From the NCBI RefSeq assembly GCF_037023745.1, contig NZ_CP146101.1, forward strand, positions 2,224,001 through 2,288,000: a DNA stretch of 64,000 bases, read 5' to 3'. A program made the translations under genes and the position numbers. Shown here one piece after another: positions 1 through 9,352 of this stretch. The notes under the pieces are model-generated. The model did no database searches, had not been told where the DNA came from, and saw only the letters and a list, made by a program, of their open reading frames with translations. The stretch comes from Streptomyces sp. SCSIO 30461. GTDB lineage: Bacteria > Actinomycetota > Actinomycetes > Streptomycetales > Streptomycetaceae. Numbering within the stretch: position 1 is the first letter of the stretch; the number at the start of each line of letters is the position of its first letter.

Positions 1-1136
1 TGCTCTACGGCGGGATGTTCCTGATCGCAGGGATCCTGCTGCTCCTGATCATCTACCTGCTGGCCGCGCAGGCGCTGCAGCCGGACAGCGAACTGCCGTT
101 CAAGATCGAGAAGGGTGAGGTGAGCAGCGAGGTATGCAAATTCCCCGACGCCCCGCCGAGTTCGACCGAGATCTTCAACCAGCTCGTGAACTCCTGCGTG
201 AACCAGCAGCGCCAGCACGCCCTGGACGAGCTCCTCACCCGCTCGTTGTTCGCCCTCGTCGGCCTGAGCGTGATCGCGTTCGCCTTCGGCTATGCGATGG
301 CGGGTCGGGTCCTGTCCCCGCTCGGGAAGATCACGCGTACCGCGCGCCGTGTGGTGGGCTCCGACCTGTCCCGGCGTATCGAGCTGGACGGCCCGGACGA
401 CGAGCTGAAGGAGCTGGCCGACACCTTCGACGAGATGCTGGAGCGGCTGGAGCGGGCCTTCACTGCCCAGCAGCGTTTCGTCGCCAACGCCTCGCACGAA
501 CTGCGCACACCGCTGGCGATCAACCGCACCCTGCTGGAGGTCCATCTTTCCGATCCCGGTGCCGGTGAAGAGCTCAAACAGCTCGGCAAGACCTTGCTGG
601 CCACCAATGAGCGCAGCGAACAGCTGGTGGAGGGCCTGCTGCTGCTCGCGCGCAGCGAGAACCAGATCGTGGAGCGCAAACCGGTCGACCTCGCCGAGGT
701 CGCCACCCGGGCCGTCGACCAGGCGCGCGGCGAGGCCGAAGCCAAGGGCATCGAGTTCCGCGGGCGGCGGGCACCCGCGGTCGTCCAGGGCAACGGGGTG
801 CTGCTGGAGCGGATCGCCCTCAACCTGGTGCAGAACGCCGTGCGCTACAACGTCCCGGAAGGCGACGGCGGCGGCTGGGTGGCCGTGACCACCGAGGTCG
901 TGCACGGCCAGGCGGTGCTGCTGGTGTCCAACACGGGTCCTGTGGTCCCGGCGTATGAGATCGACAACCTCTTCGAGCCCTTCCGGCGGCTGCGTCAGGA
1001 GCGCACCGGCAGCGACAAGGGAGTCGGTCTCGGCCTGTCGATCGCCCGGTCCGTGGCGCGTGCCCACGGGGGCCGTATCATCGCGGAGCCGCGCGAGGGC
1101 GGCGGCCTCGTGATGCGGGTGACCCTGCCCGTCTGA
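1..1136 (+). CDS. cutS: Two-component sensor histidine kinase CutS, 5' end outside window
   Basis: Membrane sensor kinase that autophosphorylates on His and passes the phosphate to a response regulator, probably CutR just outside the window. The reading frame is open at the left edge, so the N-terminus is missing. Visible in order are a first membrane helix (about residues 1-20 of the visible part), a short extracytoplasmic loop, a second helix near residues 78-97 and a HAMP linker. Then come the H-box (ASHELRTPL, with the phospho-acceptor His), an N-box (NLVQNAVRYN) and the GLGLSIARS G-box of a HATPase domain. The naming rests on context: in S. coelicolor cutRS directly precedes the DUF4193-to-dut block seen here. 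Family certain, gene name likely. Confidence 0.85.
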   Translation, partial: LYGGMFLIAGILLLLIIYLLAAQALQPDSELPFKIEKGEVSSEVCKFPDAPPSSTEIFNQLVNSCVNQQRQHALDELLTRSLFALVGLSVIAFAFGYAMAGRVLSPLGKITRTARRVVGSDLSRRIELDGPDDELKELADTFDEMLERLERAFTAQQRFVANASHELRTPLAINRTLLEVHLSDPGAGEELKQLGKTLLATNERSEQLVEGLLLLARSENQIVERKPVDLAEVATRAVDQARGEAEAKGIEFRGRRAPAVVQGNGVLLERIALNLVQNAVRYNVPEGDGGGWVAVTTEVVHGQAVLLVSNTGPVVPAYEIDNLFEPFRRLRQERTGSDKGVGLGLSIARSVARAHGGRIIAEPREGGGLVMRVTLPV

Positions 1137-1265
1137 CACGGCCGGTGCGGGACGGCGGCAGCGATGCCGAAGCCTGCGCTTCGCTGCATGGCGCGTTGCT
1201 GGACGGGAGAACACCCCTGTTCGCTTTACGCGGAATTTTCGGGACTCAACCCCCCGGGCCGCGTG

Positions 1266-1279
1266 TGTGATCGCTCACA
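1266..1279. promoter_or_regulatory. Perfect TGTGA-N4-TCACA palindrome upstream of the DUF4193 gene
   Basis: A 14-bp perfect inverted repeat (TGTGA TCGC TCACA) lies in the 449-bp gap between cutS and the DUF4193 gene, 307 bp before that start. It resembles a CRP/FNR-type operator but the spacer is 4 rather than 6 bases. No other gene signal is seen in 1137-1585, which is probably the promoter and leader of the next gene. Confidence 0.35.
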
Positions 1280-1585
1280 GAGGTAGTTTTCCGGCCGTCT
1301 ACGCTCCGTGAGCGAAAACCCGCGGAAAGCCGGGAAAAGTCCTGGTTTTCAGGGGTCCCTATCACGGGAAGTACACGGGGTGGCGCCTATGTGGTGCGAC
1401 CTCAAGACCGTGTACGGTCCCGATCGCCATCCAACCTGATCACTCTTGAGGGGTCCGGTTGGGTGTCGATTGAGTAACAGACCTTGATGTGAGGCAAAAT
1501 CTCCGCCTCAGGTCGGGCACAAGTCCGGCCTCTCACGCGTTACGTGCGCTGGAGACACCGCAGACACCCAGAGGGGGAGAGCGAC

Positions 1586-1882
1586 ATGGCAACCGATTAC
1601 GACACCCCACGTAAGACCGATGACGATCTCAACGAGGACAGCATCGAAGAGCTCAAGGCTCGTCGGAACGACAAGTCGACGTCCACCGTCGACGTCGACG
1701 AGTTCGAGGCCGCCGAAGGTCTGGAGCTGCCCGGAGCAGACCTCTCCAACGAGGAGCTGGCCGTCCGGGTGCTGCCCAAGCAGGCTGACGAGTTCACCTG
1801 CATGAGCTGCTTCCTGGTGCACCACCGGAGTCAGCTGGCCCGTGAGAAGAACGGCCAGCCGATCTGCCGCGACTGCGACTGA
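1586..1882 (+). CDS. DUF4193 family protein
   Basis: Small acidic protein of 98 residues found across actinobacteria; its function is not established. The N-terminal half is rich in Asp and Glu. The C-terminal part has two CxxC pairs (CMSC and CRDC, the latter at the very end), as in a small zinc ribbon. The start chosen is the ATG preceded by GAGGGGGAG about 8 bases upstream; a 14-residue upstream extension has no such site. The orthologue in M. tuberculosis (Rv2699c) also lies close to dut, which supports a conserved neighbourhood. Probably expressed from the long upstream leader region. Confidence 0.9.
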   Translation: MATDYDTPRKTDDDLNEDSIEELKARRNDKSTSTVDVDEFEAAEGLELPGADLSNEELAVRVLPKQADEFTCMSCFLVHHRSQLAREKNGQPICRDCD

Positions 1883-1894
1883 GGCAGAGCTGCC

Positions 1895-2866
1895 GTGGCT
1901 GGCGGGACACCTTCCGGGAAGCCCTTCGGGAAGCACCGCTTCCGACGCAAGGGTGCCTCGGGGTCTCCGGAGTCCGGGCACACCCGGAACGACGCTCCGG
2001 AGCCGTGGGAGGGTGCTGCGGCGCCCCATGCAGCGGGTCACGGCCATGCCGGCCACCCGCCTTCCCCGGGTGACGCACGTGACGACGAGCGGGGCCTCCC
2101 GGCCTCGCTCGAGGCCACCAGACAGCCGGTGCCCGTGTCGCGGCACCGGCGGCTGGACGCCGTCAGGAGCGGCGTCCGCAGGACAGGCGAGGCCGGCAAG
2201 GCCCTGCTGGGCCTGCTGACCGACCGGGTCATCGACATCGCTCCGCGTGTCCCGGTACGCGACCTCGCCACGCTCCGGGCCCACTTCCCAGGGCTCGGCC
2301 CCGACCAGATCGCCGACAAACTGATCGCGGGAGCTGCCAACGCCAGCTCCACCGTGGGCGCCGGAGTCGGTGCGGCGGCGATGCTGCCCGTGCCGCCCGC
2401 CCTGCCCGCCGAGCTGGCCACGGAGATCGTCTGTGTCGCCGCGATCGAGCTGAAGCTCGTCGCCGAGCTGCACGAGGTCTACGGTCTGCGACCGCCGGGC
2501 AACGTCAGGGAGCGCGCCACCGCCTATCTGACCTCGTGGTCCGAGGAGCGGGGCATCGACGTGACCAAGCCGACGACGATGAATGCCGCACTCGGCGGCC
2601 AGATGAAGCGCGAGCTGCGCCAGCAGATCATGAAGCGCATGGTCCGCAACCTGCCGAACGTGATGCCGTTCATGATCGGTGCCGCCGTGGGCGCGGTGAT
2701 GAACAGGCGTGACACCAGAAAGCTCGCCGAGCACATCAGGAAGGACCTGCGCAAGCACCAGGTCCCTTGGGATGCGCTGCCCGAGCTGCCGCGGCTGGAG
2801 AAGCCCACGGGCGAGCTGCCCCCCGAGCTTCCGCCGGAGCTGCGCAGGGAGCTGGAGAACGGCTGA
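1895..2866 (+). CDS. Conserved actinobacterial protein with hydrophobic centre
   Basis: A 323-residue protein starting at a GTG 12 bases after the DUF4193 stop, so the two are probably co-transcribed. The first 85 residues are basic and low in complexity and look disordered. Residues about 140-190 hold an Ala/Gly/Pro-rich hydrophobic stretch followed by an AIELKLVAELHEVYG segment, somewhat like EcsC-type proteins. A second small hydrophobic segment with MPFMIGAAVGAV lies near residue 265. The tail is a Pro/Glu-rich PPELPPELRRELE repeat. Enzymatic function is not recognised; membrane association is an inference from the hydrophobic segments. Confidence 0.75.
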   Translation: MAGGTPSGKPFGKHRFRRKGASGSPESGHTRNDAPEPWEGAAAPHAAGHGHAGHPPSPGDARDDERGLPASLEATRQPVPVSRHRRLDAVRSGVRRTGEAGKALLGLLTDRVIDIAPRVPVRDLATLRAHFPGLGPDQIADKLIAGAANASSTVGAGVGAAAMLPVPPALPAELATEIVCVAAIELKLVAELHEVYGLRPPGNVRERATAYLTSWSEERGIDVTKPTTMNAALGGQMKRELRQQIMKRMVRNLPNVMPFMIGAAVGAVMNRRDTRKLAEHIRKDLRKHQVPWDALPELPRLEKPTGELPPELPPELRRELENG

Positions 2867-2900
2867 CCGGACGGAACCGACGTCCGTGCGCAGTCGGAGG

Positions 2901-3380
2901 TCAGGCCCGTGCCGCGTCCAGCGCGTCCACCAGAGCCTGCGGGTGCCGGGTCGAGACGTATGCGTACGGCGTGGGGTCATCGGGGTCCGTGACCGCCACC
3001 CGCACCGCCGTCGGCACATAGCCCCGCAGCAGCATGAAAGCGCGCGGATCCGCCTTGTACGAGCGCCAGGCACGGGCCTCATCGGTGTCCAGCACCTCCG
3101 CTTCACCGAGCGCTTCGACCGGGATCCGAGCGTCACCGGCCACCAGCGAACCGGCCACCACCCGGACCCGCGCCGACCCGTAGGAACTCACTGCCGCGGC
3201 CGCGAGCGCGCCCACCCCGATCAGTCCGGCCAGCATGGCCACCGGGCCCAGCGGGAGCAGCACCAGGCCACCTGAAAGGGCCGCCAGGGCGGTGATCGCC
3301 CACCAGGACCGGGGGGCGGTGAGACGCTCGTCGTAGGACGGCGTCGCGGGCGAGTCGGGGGCGGCGGCGGAGGGCTGCAT
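2901..3380 (-). CDS. DUF3093 family membrane protein
   Basis: A 159-residue protein with two adjacent transmembrane helices (roughly residues 30-75, rich in Ala, Leu and Gly) followed by a soluble beta-rich domain ending in a DPDDPTPYAYVSTRHP segment. This fits the actinobacterial DUF3093 family, whose M. tuberculosis member Rv2698 is also next to dut. The start chosen is the ATG at the MQPSAAAP sequence; the longer open frame upstream lacks homology and would overlap the divergent thioesterase start. Transcribed away from the thioesterase gene, with about 58 bp between the two starts for both promoters. Confidence 0.85.
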   Translation of the reverse strand: MQPSAAAPDSPATPSYDERLTAPRSWWAITALAALSGGLVLLPLGPVAMLAGLIGVGALAAAAVSSYGSARVRVVAGSLVAGDARIPVEALGEAEVLDTDEARAWRSYKADPRAFMLLRGYVPTAVRVAVTDPDDPTPYAYVSTRHPQALVDALDAARA

Positions 3381-3438
3381 GAACCCAAGCTTGGCACGGC
3401 GCGACCTGTGGCTACCCGCGCGGGTAAGGTCTGCGCCT

Positions 3439-4014
3439 GTGAGTACTGCACTGACCCCTCCCGGCGACGCCATACCACCGGTACGGCACCCCGAAGCGCC
3501 CGCCCCCGGCGAGCTGCTCGGCGCGCACTACGACCACTGCTTCGGCTGCGGTGGCGGGCAGCCACACGGGCTGCACCTGGAGGCGAAGGCGGGTGAAGGC
3601 GTCAGTCTCACCGCCGAGTTCACCGTCAGCCCCGCCCACCAGGGTGCCCCGGGCCTTGCTCACGGCGGCGTGCTGGCCACCGCGCTCGACGAGACGCTCG
3701 GCTCGCTGAACTGGCTGCTGCGGGTGATCGCGGTGACCGGGCGGCTGGAGACCGACTTCGTCCGGCCGGTACCGGTGGACACCGTGCTGTTCCTGGAGGC
3801 CGAGGTCACCGCGGTCAGCGGCCGGAAGATCTACTCCCGGGCCACAGGCCGGATCGGCGGCCCGGAGGGCCCCGTCGCCGTGCGCGCCGAAGCGCTTTTC
3901 ATCGAGGTCAAGGTCGACCACTTCGTCGACAACGGCCGCCCGCAGGAGATCCAGGCCGTCATGGCCGATCCCGACCAGGTCAGGCGCGCCCGCGCCTTCG
4001 AGGTGAACCCCTGA
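3439..4014 (+). CDS. PaaI-type hotdog-fold thioesterase
   Basis: A 191-residue single hotdog domain acyl-CoA thioesterase homologue. The CFGCG motif near residue 35 is followed by the diagnostic [17 protein letters not shown] segment, where the Gly-rich turn and the Asp/Glu on the following helix are the expected catalytic region. The GTG at 3439 is chosen because the preceding codons overlap the divergent DUF3093 start region and are not conserved in character. Its stop overlaps the dut start by one base (TGATG), so it is translationally coupled to dut. The natural substrate is unknown. Confidence 0.85.
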   Translation: MSTALTPPGDAIPPVRHPEAPAPGELLGAHYDHCFGCGGGQPHGLHLEAKAGEGVSLTAEFTVSPAHQGAPGLAHGGVLATALDETLGSLNWLLRVIAVTGRLETDFVRPVPVDTVLFLEAEVTAVSGRKIYSRATGRIGGPEGPVAVRAEALFIEVKVDHFVDNGRPQEIQAVMADPDQVRRARAFEVNP

Positions 4015-4541
4015 TGCACAACCCCGTCGACGTACTGATCCGGCGCTTGGACCCCGAGGTGCCGATCCCGGCGTACGCACATCCGGGCGACGCCGGTGTC
4101 GATCTGGTGACCACGGAGAGTGCCGAGCTGGCGCCCGGGGAGCGGCTGGTCCTGCCCACGGGGCTGGCCATCGCCCTCCCGGACGGGTACGCGGCCTTCG
4201 TGCATCCGCGCTCCGGGCTGGCGGCCCGGTGCGGTGTCGCCCTGGTCAATGCCCCAGGGACGGTGGATGCCGGGTACCGTGGGGAGATCAAGGTGATCCT
4301 GGTCAATCTGGACCCGCGCGAAAGCGTGCGGTTCGAGCGGTTCGACCGGATCGCCCAATTGGTCGTCCAGCAGGTCGAGAAGGTGCGCTTCCACGAGGTG
4401 GCGGAGCTTCCCGGATCGGCCCGGGCCGAGGGGGGCTTCGGGTCCACCGGTGGTCACACCGCCGTGGGCGGGTCAGGCGTGGATGGCGTACAGGGTGGGA
4501 ATCGATACGCTTCGGTCGTATCCGACCGGGAAGGACAGTGA
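4014..4541 (+). CDS. dut: dUTP diphosphatase (dUTPase)
   Basis: Homotrimeric enzyme that hydrolyses dUTP to dUMP and pyrophosphate, keeping uracil out of DNA and supplying dTMP synthesis. All five trimeric-dUTPase motifs are present in order: [12 protein letters not shown] (about residue 20), HPRSGLA (65), [14 protein letters not shown] with the catalytic Asp (80), RFDRIAQLV (105) and the C-terminal GGFGSTGG (140) that closes over the nucleotide. Length of 175 residues is slightly above the usual 150-160 because of a short tail. Start ATG overlaps the upstream thioesterase stop; the next gene begins 1 base after the dut stop, so this is an operon. Confidence 0.97.
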   Translation: MHNPVDVLIRRLDPEVPIPAYAHPGDAGVDLVTTESAELAPGERLVLPTGLAIALPDGYAAFVHPRSGLAARCGVALVNAPGTVDAGYRGEIKVILVNLDPRESVRFERFDRIAQLVVQQVEKVRFHEVAELPGSARAEGGFGSTGGHTAVGGSGVDGVQGGNRYASVVSDREGQ

Positions 4542-4542
4542 C

Positions 4543-5310
4543 GTGTTCGGACGTCGCAAGAAGAGCGGTTCCGCCGATGAGGTGGCGGGCGAGGCCGAGC
4601 AGGTCGTCGACGAGCTCGACACGGAGGACGCGGCTGAGGACGACGCAGCGCGCCGGGTGAGCCTTCCGCCGGAGCCCAGGCCCGACGGGCCCTGGGACAT
4701 CTCCGAGACGCCCCAGCCCGGCGAGGGCCGAGTGGACCTCGGCGGTCTCTTCGTGCCGGGAGTCGAGGGCATGGAGTTGCGGGTGGAGGTCGCGGGCGAC
4801 GCGATCGTCGCCGCGACGGTCGTGCTGCAGGACAGCGCTGTCCAGCTTCAGGCGTTCGCCGCGCCCAAGAAGGAAGGCATCTGGGGCGAGGTCCGCGAGG
4901 AGATCGCCACCGGCATCACCCAGCAGGGAGGTGTCATCGACGAGGTCGAGGGCCCGCTGGGCTGGGAGCTCAGGGCGCAGGTGCCGGTGCAGCTGCCGGA
5001 CGGCACCGGGGGCGTCCAGCTCGTCCGCTTCGTCGGTGTCGACGGACCGCGCTGGTTCCTGCGCGGTGTGATCTCCGGGCAGGGAGCGGTACAGCCCGAG
5101 GCAGCCGGACTGCTGGAGCAGATCTTCCGGGAGACGGTCGTCGTCCGCGGCGAAGGCCCGATGGCGCCGCGCGATCCGATCGTCCTCAAGCTCCCGAACG
5201 ACGCCCAGATGGTGCCGGAGGGCGTCCAGCAGGAGGAGCAGGAAGGATCCCGCTTCTCCGGCGGGATGGGACAGCTCCAGCGAGGACCCGAGATCACCGA
5301 GGTGCGCTGA
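4543..5310 (+). CDS. DUF3710 family protein
   Basis: A 255-residue acidic protein of the actinobacterial DUF3710 family (M. tuberculosis homologue Rv2696c, also beside dut). The N-terminus begins with a basic FGRRKKSG stretch followed by a Glu/Asp-rich linker, then a conserved globular region with GPWD, EGPLGWELRAQVP and WFLRGVISGQG segments. The GTG at 4543 is used, with GGGAAGGA 8-14 bases upstream and only one base after the dut stop. Function unknown; conserved pairing with dut suggests a housekeeping role. A strong terminator follows. Confidence 0.88.
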   Translation: MFGRRKKSGSADEVAGEAEQVVDELDTEDAAEDDAARRVSLPPEPRPDGPWDISETPQPGEGRVDLGGLFVPGVEGMELRVEVAGDAIVAATVVLQDSAVQLQAFAAPKKEGIWGEVREEIATGITQQGGVIDEVEGPLGWELRAQVPVQLPDGTGGVQLVRFVGVDGPRWFLRGVISGQGAVQPEAAGLLEQIFRETVVVRGEGPMAPRDPIVLKLPNDAQMVPEGVQQEEQEGSRFSGGMGQLQRGPEITEVR

Positions 5311-5335
5311 CGCGTCAGGCAGCTCGGACAGTGGC

Positions 5336-5371
5336 GATGGGCCGCACACCGCTCGCGGTGTGCGGCCCATC
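5336..5371. terminator. Strong hairpin terminator after the dut operon
   Basis: Perfect 16-bp stem (GATGGGCCGCACACCG with its complement) closed by a CTCG loop, 26 bases after the DUF3710 stop. No U-tract follows, as is common in Streptomyces. Confidence 0.85.
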
Positions 5372-5544
5372 GGCGTGTGCGGCCCGGGTTCACACGAGCG
5401 CTCGCGACTGCGTCAGAATCGCGTCAATGGGCCCATGGCCATCTCATGATGTCCGTTTCGGCGGATTTCATGGATGTAGCTTCATCAGGTGTCCGCTGTG
5501 GACGCAGCCGCCCGCCGGGGCGGTCATCGAAGGACAATGAGGCC

Positions 5545-8097
5545 ATGGCACGCGGCAGGCTACGCATCTACGTCGGCGCGGCACCGGGCGTGGGCAAGAC
5601 GTACGCGATGCTCTCCGAAGCGCACCGCAGGGTGGAGCGTGGCACCGACTGCGTCATCGGCTTCGTGGAGCACCACGACCGTCCCCGGACGCAGGTCATG
5701 CTGCACGGTCTCGAACAGCTCCCGCGCAGGGAGCTGGCCTACCGGGGCACCGTTTTCACGGAGATGGACGTGGACGCGGTGCTGCGGCGCCGACCCGCCG
5801 TCGCACTGGTGGACGAGCTGGCCCACACCAATGTGCCGGGCTCGCGGAACACCAAGCGCTGGCAGGATGTCGAAGAGCTGTTGGCGGCCGGGATCGATGT
5901 CATCTCGACCGTCAACATCCAGCACCTGGAGTCACTCGGTGACGTCGTCGAGTCGATAACCGGGGTGCGCCAGCGGGAGACCGTACCCGACGAGGTCGTC
6001 CGCCGTGCCGACCAGATCGAGCTGGTCGACATGGCGCCCCAGGCGCTGCGCCGCAGGATGGCGCACGGCAACATCTACCAGCCGGACAAGATCGACGCGT
6101 CGCTGTCCAACTACTTCCGCCTGGGCAACCTCACCGCGCTGCGCGAGCTCGCGCTGCTCTGGGTCGCCGACCGGGTGGACGAGTACCTCCAGCAGTACCG
6201 CGGCGAGCACAACATCCGCACCACCTGGCAGGCCCGCGAGCGGATCGTCGTCGGACTCACCGGTGGCCCCGAGGGGCGGACCCTCATCCGCCGGGCCGCG
6301 CGGATGGCTGCCAAAGGCTCCGGGAGCGAGATCCTCGCCGTCTACGTCGCGCGCAGCGACGGGCTGACGTCGGCCTCCCCGAAGGAGCTGGCGGTCCAGC
6401 GCACCCTGGTGGAGGACCTGGGCGGCACGTTCCACCATGTGATCGGCGACGACGTCCCCGCCGCTCTGCTCGACTTCGCCCGCGGGGTCAACGCGACCCA
6501 GATCGTGCTCGGCTCCTCGCGCCGGAAGACCTGGCAGTACGTCTTCGGCCCCGGCGTCGGTGCGACGGTGGCCCGGGAGTCCGGGCCCGACCTCGATGTG
6601 CACATCGTGACGCATGAGGAGGCCGCCAAGGGCCGCGGACTGCCGGTCGCACGGGGTGCCCGGCTCGGCCGCTCCAGGATCATCGCCGGCTGGCTCGTCG
6701 GCATCGCCGGCCCCTTGCTGCTCGCCCTCCTCCTCATCCGGATCCAGCAGGGCGGGACGGAGCTCGGCCTCGCCAACGACATGCTGCTGTTCCTGGCCCT
6801 GACGGTGGCGGCGGCGCTGATCGGCGGGCTGCTGCCCGCGCTGGCGTCGGCGGCGGTCGGTTCGCTGATGCTGAACTACTACTTCACCCCGCCCTTCCAC
6901 CTCTTCACCATCGCCGACCCCCGGAACATCGTCGCGATAGTGATCTTCGTGGCGGTCGCCATCTCGGTCGCCTCGGTCGTGGACCTCGCGGCCCGGCGCA
7001 CCCACCAGGCCGCCCGGCTGCGCGCGGAGTCGGAGATCCTCTCGTTCCTCGCGGGCAGCGTGCTGCGCGGCGAGACCACGCTGGACGCGCTTCTGGAGCG
7101 GGTGCGGGAGACCTTCGGCATGGAGTCGGTGGCACTGCTGGAGCGTTCAGGCGATGTGGAGCCCTGGGAGTGCGCGGGCAGCGTCGGCCCCGCGCCCGCC
7201 GCCCGGCCCGAGGACGCGGATGTGGACATGCCCGTCGGCGACCATATGGCACTCGCGCTGTCAGGGCGGGTGCTGCCCGCGGCGGACCGCCGCGTCCTCG
7301 GCGCGTTCGCCGCCCAGTCGGCGGTGGTCCTGGACCGCCAACGGCTCATCGACGAGGCCGAGGAGGCCCGTAAGCTCGCTGAAGGCAACAAGATCCGCAC
7401 TTCGCTGCTCGCCGCCGTCAGCCATGACCTGCGTACCCCGCTGGCCGGAATCAAGGCGGCCGTCACCTCGCTGCGCTCGGATGACGTCGATTGGTCCGAC
7501 GAGGACCGCGCCGAGCTGCTCGAAGGCATAGAGACCGGAGCCGACCGGCTGGACCACCTGGTCGGCAACCTGCTCGACATGTCCCGTCTCCAGACCGGCA
7601 CGGTCACCCCCCTCATCCGCGACATCGACCTGGACGAGGTCGTGCCGATGGCCCTTGTCGGCATCCCCGAGTCCGCGGTCGGCCTTGACATCCCCGAGAC
7701 GCTGCCGATGGTGCGGGTCGACAAGGGGTTGCTGGAGCGTGCCGTGGCCAACATCGTCGAGAACGCCGCCAAGTACAGCCCCGACGCGAGCCCCGTGATG
7801 GTGTCCGCGAGCGCGCTGGGCGACCGTGTCGAGCTACGGGTCGCCGACCGCGGCCGGGGGGTGCCCGACGAGGTGAAGGAGCGGATATTCGAGCCCTTCC
7901 AGCGCTACGGTGACGCACCGCGTGGTGCCGGCGCCGGTCTCGGTCTCGCCGTGGCCCGGGGCTTCGTGGAGGCCATGGACGGCTGCCTGGCCGCCGAGGA
8001 CACACCGGGTGGCGGTCTGACGATGGTGCTGACCCTCCGGGCGGCGCCCGGAGGCACTCCTGTGGCCCCCGAGCTCTCCGTCCGGACGACCGGCTGA
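5545..8097 (+). CDS. kdpD: Osmosensitive K+ channel sensor kinase KdpD
   Basis: Membrane histidine kinase that senses low K+ and turgor and phosphorylates KdpE. The 850-residue protein has the full family layout: N-terminal KdpD domain with Walker A (GAAPGVGKT, about residue 12) and a VDELAHTN Walker B-like segment, a universal-stress-like domain (250-375), four closely spaced membrane helices (about 385-480), a GAF-like region, H-box VSHDLRTPLAG near residue 625, N-box NIVENAAKYSP and G-box GLGLAVARGF. The ATG at 5545 is chosen; upstream codons lie in the leader. kdpE follows after 71 bases. No kdpFABC genes are in the window, so its target operon lies elsewhere. Confidence 0.95.
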   Translation: MARGRLRIYVGAAPGVGKTYAMLSEAHRRVERGTDCVIGFVEHHDRPRTQVMLHGLEQLPRRELAYRGTVFTEMDVDAVLRRRPAVALVDELAHTNVPGSRNTKRWQDVEELLAAGIDVISTVNIQHLESLGDVVESITGVRQRETVPDEVVRRADQIELVDMAPQALRRRMAHGNIYQPDKIDASLSNYFRLGNLTALRELALLWVADRVDEYLQQYRGEHNIRTTWQARERIVVGLTGGPEGRTLIRRAARMAAKGSGSEILAVYVARSDGLTSASPKELAVQRTLVEDLGGTFHHVIGDDVPAALLDFARGVNATQIVLGSSRRKTWQYVFGPGVGATVARESGPDLDVHIVTHEEAAKGRGLPVARGARLGRSRIIAGWLVGIAGPLLLALLLIRIQQGGTELGLANDMLLFLALTVAAALIGGLLPALASAAVGSLMLNYYFTPPFHLFTIADPRNIVAIVIFVAVAISVASVVDLAARRTHQAARLRAESEILSFLAGSVLRGETTLDALLERVRETFGMESVALLERSGDVEPWECAGSVGPAPAARPEDADVDMPVGDHMALALSGRVLPAADRRVLGAFAAQSAVVLDRQRLIDEAEEARKLAEGNKIRTSLLAAVSHDLRTPLAGIKAAVTSLRSDDVDWSDEDRAELLEGIETGADRLDHLVGNLLDMSRLQTGTVTPLIRDIDLDEVVPMALVGIPESAVGLDIPETLPMVRVDKGLLERAVANIVENAAKYSPDASPVMVSASALGDRVELRVADRGRGVPDEVKERIFEPFQRYGDAPRGAGAGLGLAVARGFVEAMDGCLAAEDTPGGGLTMVLTLRAAPGGTPVAPELSVRTTG

Positions 8098-8168
8098 TCC
8101 GGTCGACCTCATCGGCCGAATCGGTCGGCCGCATGAACAAGCAGACGAGAGACGAAAGGCAGGCACCG

Positions 8169-8855
8169 ATGACCCGAGTGCTTGTGGTGGACGACGAGCC
8201 GCAGATCGTACGCGCCCTCGTGATCAACCTGAAGGCGCGCAAGTACGAAGTCGACGCGGCCCCCGATGGTGCCACGGCGCTCCAGCTCGCCGCCGCCCGG
8301 CATCCCGATGTCGTCGTCCTCGACCTCGGGCTGCCGGACATGGATGGAGTCGAGGTGATCAGGGGCCTGCGCGGCTGGACGCGCGTCCCGATCCTCGTGC
8401 TCTCCGCGCGGCACACCTCGGACGAGAAGGTGGAGGCGCTGGACGCCGGAGCCGACGACTACGTCACCAAGCCGTTCGGGATGGACGAACTGCTGGCACG
8501 GCTGCGCGCCGCGGTGCGAAGGGCCGAGCCGGTCGGTGGCGGTGATGACGGGATCGCCGTGGTCGAGACCGGGCAGTTCACCGTCGACCTCGCGGCGAAG
8601 AAGGTCAATCGCGGCGGCAAGGACGTGCGCCTCACCCCGACCGAGTGGCACCTCCTGGAGGTCCTGGTACGCAACACGGGGCGGTTGGTCAGCCAGAAGC
8701 AGCTGCTCCAAGAAGTGTGGGGGCCTTCGTACGGCACCGAGACCAACTACCTCCGGGTCTACATGGCACAGCTGCGGCGCAAGCTGGAGGCGGACCCCTC
8801 GCACCCCGAGCACTTCCTCACCGAGCCGGGGATGGGATACCGCTTCGAGCGCTGA
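8169..8855 (+). CDS. kdpE: KDP operon response regulator KdpE (OmpR family)
   Basis: A 228-residue DNA-binding response regulator. The receiver domain has the acidic pair VVDDE, phospho-acceptor Asp in VVLDLGLPDMDG (about residue 52) and the conserved Lys of the DDYVTKPFGMDEL segment. The C-terminal winged helix has LTPTEWHLLEVL and GTETNYLRVYMAQLRRKLE recognition-helix features. The ATG at 8169 is preceded by GAAAGGCAGG; an upstream in-frame ATG would add 12 residues without similarity. Co-transcribed with kdpD and predicted to activate the K+-transport ATPase genes. Confidence 0.95.
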   Translation: MTRVLVVDDEPQIVRALVINLKARKYEVDAAPDGATALQLAAARHPDVVVLDLGLPDMDGVEVIRGLRGWTRVPILVLSARHTSDEKVEALDAGADDYVTKPFGMDELLARLRAAVRRAEPVGGGDDGIAVVETGQFTVDLAAKKVNRGGKDVRLTPTEWHLLEVLVRNTGRLVSQKQLLQEVWGPSYGTETNYLRVYMAQLRRKLEADPSHPEHFLTEPGMGYRFER

Positions 8856-8941
8856 GCCGCCGCAGTGCGGCGCGCGCGGGCCGGAAGCGGCCATGATCGG
8901 CTCATGACGGGGAGGCCAGGGCTCCCCGGTACGCTTTCGGT

Positions 8942-9349
8942 ATGAGTGCTGCGTCTCGATCCGGGAATGGCGACAAACCTGCCGGCCGCTTCCGCCGGAT
9001 GCTCGACCGTCTGTCGAGTTCCCAGCAGGACCTTGAGTCCGAGGAGCTCCGGGAGGACTCTCAGGCGACGGGTTGTACGCGCATCTCCGACTGCGGGGAC
9101 CGCCAGATCGTGAAGGTGACTGGTACCTTGCGCACGGTCACCCTGCGGCCGAGGGCCGGAGTCCCGGCCCTTGAGGCGGAGCTGTTCGACGGCTCCGCCG
9201 CGTTGGACGTGGTGTGGCTGGGCCGACGTTCGATCGTGGGCATAGAGCCGGGCCGCAGGATGATCGCCTCGGGCCGGATCGCCATGAGCCACGGTCGGCG
9301 TGTGCTGTTCAACCCGAAATACGAGCTGCGACCGCTCGGACAGGAGTAG
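8942..9349 (+). CDS. OB-fold nucleic-acid-binding protein
   Basis: A 135-residue protein whose C-terminal 85 residues form an OB-fold of the RecG-wedge/aspartyl-tRNA type, with VKVTGTLRTVTLRP, ALEAELFDGSAALDVVWLGRR and RRMIASGRIAMSHGRRVLFNP strands. This matches the small actinobacterial OB-fold proteins next to DUF3159 (Rv2694c in M. tuberculosis). The N-terminal 45 residues are charged and probably flexible. The stop is 3 bases before the DUF3159 start, so the two are co-transcribed. Nucleic-acid binding is inferred from the fold; the specific target is unknown. Confidence 0.85.
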   Translation: MSAASRSGNGDKPAGRFRRMLDRLSSSQQDLESEELREDSQATGCTRISDCGDRQIVKVTGTLRTVTLRPRAGVPALEAELFDGSAALDVVWLGRRSIVGIEPGRRMIASGRIAMSHGRRVLFNPKYELRPLGQE

Positions 9350-9352
9350 CAG